From Fibrobacter sp. UWB5 (GTDB taxonomy: Bacteria > Fibrobacterota > Fibrobacteria > Fibrobacterales > Fibrobacteraceae), in assembly GCF_002210295.1 (NCBI RefSeq), contig NZ_MWQH01000002.1, positions 310,001 through 374,000 on the forward strand: 64,000 bases of DNA. The letters run 5' to 3'. Positions 61,173 to 64,000 of the stretch are shown one piece after another (the stretch's first letter is position 1; each line of letters starts with the position of its first letter). The position numbers were made by a program, and so were the translations under genes. The notes beneath the pieces were generated by a model. That model saw only the letters and a program-made list of their open reading frames with translations, was not told the DNA's origin and did not search any database.

Positions 61173-62036
61173 ATGAAAAAGCAACTCTTTATTGGTGCAG
61201 CCGCTCTCGTGGCCATGGCTATGACCGGTTGCCAGAAGACCGGCACTATCGAAGGTGTCGTCCTCGATCCGTTTACTGGCAAGGCTATTGAAATGCCGAC
61301 CGTTTGGATGGATTCTACCATCTTCGGTACGCAGAACCCGAAGTACCCCTACAAGGGCGAACTTCAGCAGGGTAAGTTCAAGTTTGAAAAGGTTCCCGTT
61401 GGCGAATACCTGATCAAGGCCCGTCGTTCCAAGTACATTCTCGGCCAGCAGAAGATTGCTACCGACGAAAAGAACCCGAACCTCTCTGTGACTCTGTACG
61501 AATACAGCGACCAGATCAAGCCGGGTCTCTACAAGAGCGGTACGACCGAAGGTCCTGAAAAGATTGATAACCAGTGGGTTGTCTATTCTACAAGCTGCAG
61601 CGAATCCGTTGCCGGTTACCGTTTGACCATGCCGATTGCTACCGATGCCGCCAAGGTTCCGGGCAAGAAGGACAAGAAGAAAAAGAAGAAGGCCGACAAG
61701 GGCGCAGCCAAGGTTTCTAGCCTCCCGGCTCCGTTGGCTGTGGACGCTGCACTCAACGTGTTCTACGTGAATGCTAGCTCCGTGACTTCTCCGCTGGTCG
61801 TGACCTCCTACCCGGCTGTGGAAGGCAAGGTGGCTGACCATTCCGACTGCCAGGGCTTCGGCGCCGACGAAAAGACGGGTCTCTTTGTAGACAAGTCCAA
61901 GGGCACGACACTGAACGTGGAATACAAGGCCGAAAACCTGTTCCAGGTGACGGGTACTCTTCCGTCTGGCAAGCAGATTCTTCAGCTCGCCCAGGATGGC
62001 AAGACCCTGCAGACCTACTACTTCCAGGTCAAGTAA
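61173..62036 (+). CDS. Lipoprotein of unknown function
   Basis: Start ATG 61173 with AAAGGA just upstream. The 287-residue product has a lipoprotein signal (LFIGAAALVAMAMTGCQK; Cys19) and then TGTIEGVVLDPFTGKAIEMPTV, resembling a carboxypeptidase regulatory-like (CnaB) beta-sandwich about 20-100. A Lys-rich stretch (about 165-180, KKDKKKKKKAD) and a C-terminal beta region (FQVTGTLPSGKQILQLA) follow. No enzyme motif was seen. It is probably an outer-membrane surface protein. Confidence 0.75.
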   Translation: MKKQLFIGAAALVAMAMTGCQKTGTIEGVVLDPFTGKAIEMPTVWMDSTIFGTQNPKYPYKGELQQGKFKFEKVPVGEYLIKARRSKYILGQQKIATDEKNPNLSVTLYEYSDQIKPGLYKSGTTEGPEKIDNQWVVYSTSCSESVAGYRLTMPIATDAAKVPGKKDKKKKKKADKGAAKVSSLPAPLAVDAALNVFYVNASSVTSPLVVTSYPAVEGKVADHSDCQGFGADEKTGLFVDKSKGTTLNVEYKAENLFQVTGTLPSGKQILQLAQDGKTLQTYYFQVK

Positions 62037-62076
62037 TTTACGGCATAGGGCTTAGCCCTGTCTGTTGAATTTAGCG

Positions 62077-62105
62077 AAAGGCTCCGCTTTGGCGGGGCCT
62101 TTTGC
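62077..62105 (+). terminator. Rho-independent terminator before the GH53 gene
   Basis: AAAGGCTCCGC (62077-62087), loop TTTG, GCGGGGCCTTTT (62092-62103), a strong stem with one mismatch and a T tail. It ends the lipoprotein transcript, leaving the GH53 gene to its own promoter. Confidence 0.9.
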
Positions 62106-62193
62106 TGTATGTGGCGCTGTTTTTTGCCGCGCAAGGCCTAGTGTAAAGAATTCGTTTGTTGATTTTTCGGGGTGTTTTGTATAGATTAGGGGC

Positions 62194-63756
62194 ATGGGAT
62201 TGAATAAGCTTTTACCGTTTGGCTTTGTGTTTGGTACGCTTGCCTTGTGTGCTTGTGGCGGCGATTCGGATAATGCTGCGCAGTTTGATTACGAAATTGT
62301 CGATTCTTCGCCGAGTGTCCAGAGGGATACCTTCGATGTGAATCCCGGTTACGATCAGCCGGATTATAGTTCGCCGAGCCTCGGCGGTGATACAAGTGTT
62401 TTGAATATTTCGTCTGCGATTGAACTTCCGCTTTCGTCTGAGTCGAATGCGTCGGAGTCTTCGGGGGCGGAGCAGCCGATTTCATCTGCTGAGATCGAAA
62501 TGTCGTCGGGCGGGGTGATGCCGGGTTCTTCATCGACTGAAATGTCTTCAGGTGAGATGTTGTCGATATCGTCTTCGTCGAGAATTGTTCCTGATTTGTC
62601 TTCGGACTCGAGGCCGCCGCGTTCCTCGTCTTCCAAGATGGAACCTCCTCCGGAATCTTCTTCTAGAATGGAGCCGCCCTCTTCTTCGAGCAAGGGGCCT
62701 GCGCTTGACTTTAGCTTCTATAACGGTGCGGACATTTCGACGGTGCAGGAATACGAGCGCTGGGGTACCAAGTTCTACGATGTCGACGGCTCCGAAAAAG
62801 ACATCTTTACGCTCCTGAAAGACCACGGATTCAATGCGATTCGCTTGAAGACTTTTGTGAGTCCGAAGGCGCAGTACGGTTATGCGGCGTCGGGCTGCGA
62901 TCATGATGCCGAAAGTTATGCCGACAAGGACCACATTATCGCTTACGCCCAAAAGATCAAGGCGGCTGGCATGGCGTTCTTGCTCGACATTCATTACAGC
63001 GACAACTGGGCCGATCCGGGCAAGCAGATTATTCCCTCTCGCTGGCGCAACGTGAAAAGTTCCGATGCGATGGCGGATTCCGTATACAATTATACTTATG
63101 ACTTGTTGAATTCCTTAAAGCAGGTGAATGCGACACCGGAGATGGTGCAAATCGGTAACGAAACCACGCCGGGCATTTTGATTCATGTGCCGAACAGCAA
63201 AACAGACTGCTGGGGCAACGGGGTAGACAAGGCATCTACTGCAATCAATGGTGATATGGGTACAAGTGCCGGCAAGGCCAATGCGGGCAAGTACTTTAAG
63301 GCGGGCATTCGCGCCGTCAAGGCGGTGTCGCAAAACATCAAGACGGTTCTTCATATCGAAAGCATTCGCAAGACGAGTACGGTCGATTGGTGGATGAATG
63401 AAATCTTCAAGAACCAGAAGGTTCCTGCTGACGTGATGGGATTTTCGGCGTATACCGCTTACGGTGATGACAAACCGGACAAGTGGAATAGTTTGTTCAG
63501 AAACTTGATTTCGACTTATCCGAATTTGGAATTCATTGTGGCCGAATACAACGGCGGCGAATCGGATAATACATATTCTTACGATGGCTCGCGCAAGAAG
63601 GCTGTAGATATGGTTCGCGGGCTAGACCGCTGGATTGGCGCCTTTTTCTGGGAACCTACTTTGAGTGGAGCCTGGGGGCCAGCGCTTTTTGACTGGGATG
63701 GCCCGAACATGAAGGCCAATAAGAAGGCTTTTGACGAGTACAAGGTGGAGTTTTAA
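62194..63756 (+). CDS. GH53 endo-beta-1,4-galactanase lipoprotein with Ser-rich linker
   Basis: The 520-residue product is a surface lipoprotein (VFGTLALCACGGD) with a Ser/Glu/Pro-rich linker (about 65-165, many SSSS runs) and a GH53 TIM barrel (about 170-515: DFSFYNGADISTVQEYE, FNAIRLKTF, FLLDIHYSDNWADPGKQI). The acid/base Glu is in MVQIGNETTPG and the nucleophile Glu in FIVAEYNGG. Such enzymes cut beta-1,4-galactan side chains of pectin. The final part (GAFFWEPTLSGAWG) is typical of GH53. No carbohydrate-binding module was seen. Confidence 0.92.
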   Translation: MGLNKLLPFGFVFGTLALCACGGDSDNAAQFDYEIVDSSPSVQRDTFDVNPGYDQPDYSSPSLGGDTSVLNISSAIELPLSSESNASESSGAEQPISSAEIEMSSGGVMPGSSSTEMSSGEMLSISSSSRIVPDLSSDSRPPRSSSSKMEPPPESSSRMEPPSSSSKGPALDFSFYNGADISTVQEYERWGTKFYDVDGSEKDIFTLLKDHGFNAIRLKTFVSPKAQYGYAASGCDHDAESYADKDHIIAYAQKIKAAGMAFLLDIHYSDNWADPGKQIIPSRWRNVKSSDAMADSVYNYTYDLLNSLKQVNATPEMVQIGNETTPGILIHVPNSKTDCWGNGVDKASTAINGDMGTSAGKANAGKYFKAGIRAVKAVSQNIKTVLHIESIRKTSTVDWWMNEIFKNQKVPADVMGFSAYTAYGDDKPDKWNSLFRNLISTYPNLEFIVAEYNGGESDNTYSYDGSRKKAVDMVRGLDRWIGAFFWEPTLSGAWGPALFDWDGPNMKANKKAFDEYKVEF

Positions 63757-63791
63757 GCGACACCATTGAGCCTTTTTTCTAAATTCAAAGT

Positions 63792-64000
63792 ATGAATATT
63801 GAAGACTGGCGCAACCGTATTGATGAACTGAACGATGAACTGATTGCCCTTTTGAACAAGAGGGCGAGTTTCGCAGTGGAAATTGGTAAAATCAAGAAGC
63901 AAAAAGGACTCCCCGTGCTTGATGCTGCGCGCGAAGAGGCTGTTTTGAACGTGGTCGCCGAAAAAGCGAAAAAGGCGAATGGCCCCTTGCCTCCAGAATC
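63792..64000 (+). CDS. Chorismate mutase (AroQ-type) N-terminal part, incomplete at window end
   Basis: From ATG 63792 the visible 69 codons read MNIEDWRNRIDELNDELIAL, followed by LNKRASFAVEIGKIKKQKGL and a region with REEAVLNVVAEKAKK, the three-helix AroQ chorismate mutase fold with its Arg and Lys active-site positions. The enzyme may be a stand-alone mutase or the front of a prephenate dehydratase (pheA-like); the window ends before that can be decided. It feeds phenylalanine and tyrosine synthesis. Confidence 0.9.
   Translation, partial: MNIEDWRNRIDELNDELIALLNKRASFAVEIGKIKKQKGLPVLDAAREEAVLNVVAEKAKKANGPLPPE

Overview
The window looks like a chromosomal segment of a Fibrobacter-type bacterium (phylum Fibrobacterota). 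The pointers are a FISUMP (Fibrobacter major paralogous) domain lipoprotein, a TIGR02147/DUF4423-type regulator overlapping a lipoprotein gene, Ser-rich linkers in exported proteins, polysaccharide enzymes (GH53 lipoprotein, cytoplasmic GH8), two tandem CotH-kinase proteins, and an LPS-type outer membrane (lptD, lpxH, lnt). No phage, IS element, CRISPR array or rRNA operon was seen. The species is inferred from protein families only.

Layout. 1-4.6 kb (minus): LysM protein, histidine kinase, response regulator and a helical-repeat protein cut by the window edge. 4.6-7.7 kb (minus): a RecA-like ATPase fused to a primase-like domain with altered motifs, followed by a TrmA/RlmD-like methyltransferase fold with altered catalytic motifs. 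7.9-11.1 kb (minus): glnS, a small lipoprotein and a DUF3300 protein. 11.5-15.1 kb (plus): two secreted CotH-like paralogues. 15.1-16.9 kb (minus): TPM protein, nucleotidyltransferase-like protein and a UreE N-domain-like protein. 17-24 kb: envelope genes (lnt, lpxH, lipoprotein), rsmI, two hydrolase-fold proteins lacking the nucleophile serine, and two unknowns. 24-26.5 kb: TIGR02147-type regulator plus lipoprotein, then tRNA-Gln(CUG). 26.5-32.1 kb (plus): rRNA m5C methyltransferase, PEGA protein, small barrel protein, trxA, hisF, tldD. 32-39 kb: radical SAM protein, TrxR-like flavoprotein, GH8, FISUMP lipoprotein, yicC, a metX-metW fusion and dtd. 39-43 kb (plus): fabV, pth, guaB. 43-47.5 kb (minus): THUMP-like methyltransferase, ung, DUF4321, gatA, Ser-rich membrane protein. 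47.5-64 kb (plus mostly): phosphoesterase, ResB-CcsA fusion, dgt, HAD nucleotidase, exported unknowns, PDZ protein, lptD, maf, rodZ-like, hisB, rpmE2, lipoproteins, GH53 and the start of a chorismate-mutase gene.

Most genes are housekeeping or envelope functions in short, tightly packed operons. Several pairs overlap: ATGA at 24.9 kb, TAATG at 43.6, 45.1 and 58.5 kb, and convergent CTAG shared stops at 17.7, 21.7 and 32.1 kb. Two promoters (tRNA-Gln and rpmE2) show TTGCC(A/G), 17 bases, then TAA(A/C)TT. Several rho-independent terminators are clear.

The best candidates for undescribed biology are the primase-like/ATPase plus altered methyltransferase pair (4.6-7.7 kb), the coupled TIGR02147-lipoprotein pair (24.1-26.3 kb), two alpha/beta-hydrolase folds with Ser-to-Gly nucleophile elbows (17.1 and 23.0 kb), and an inverted-repeat family placed right at stop codons (45.4 and 52.6 kb).
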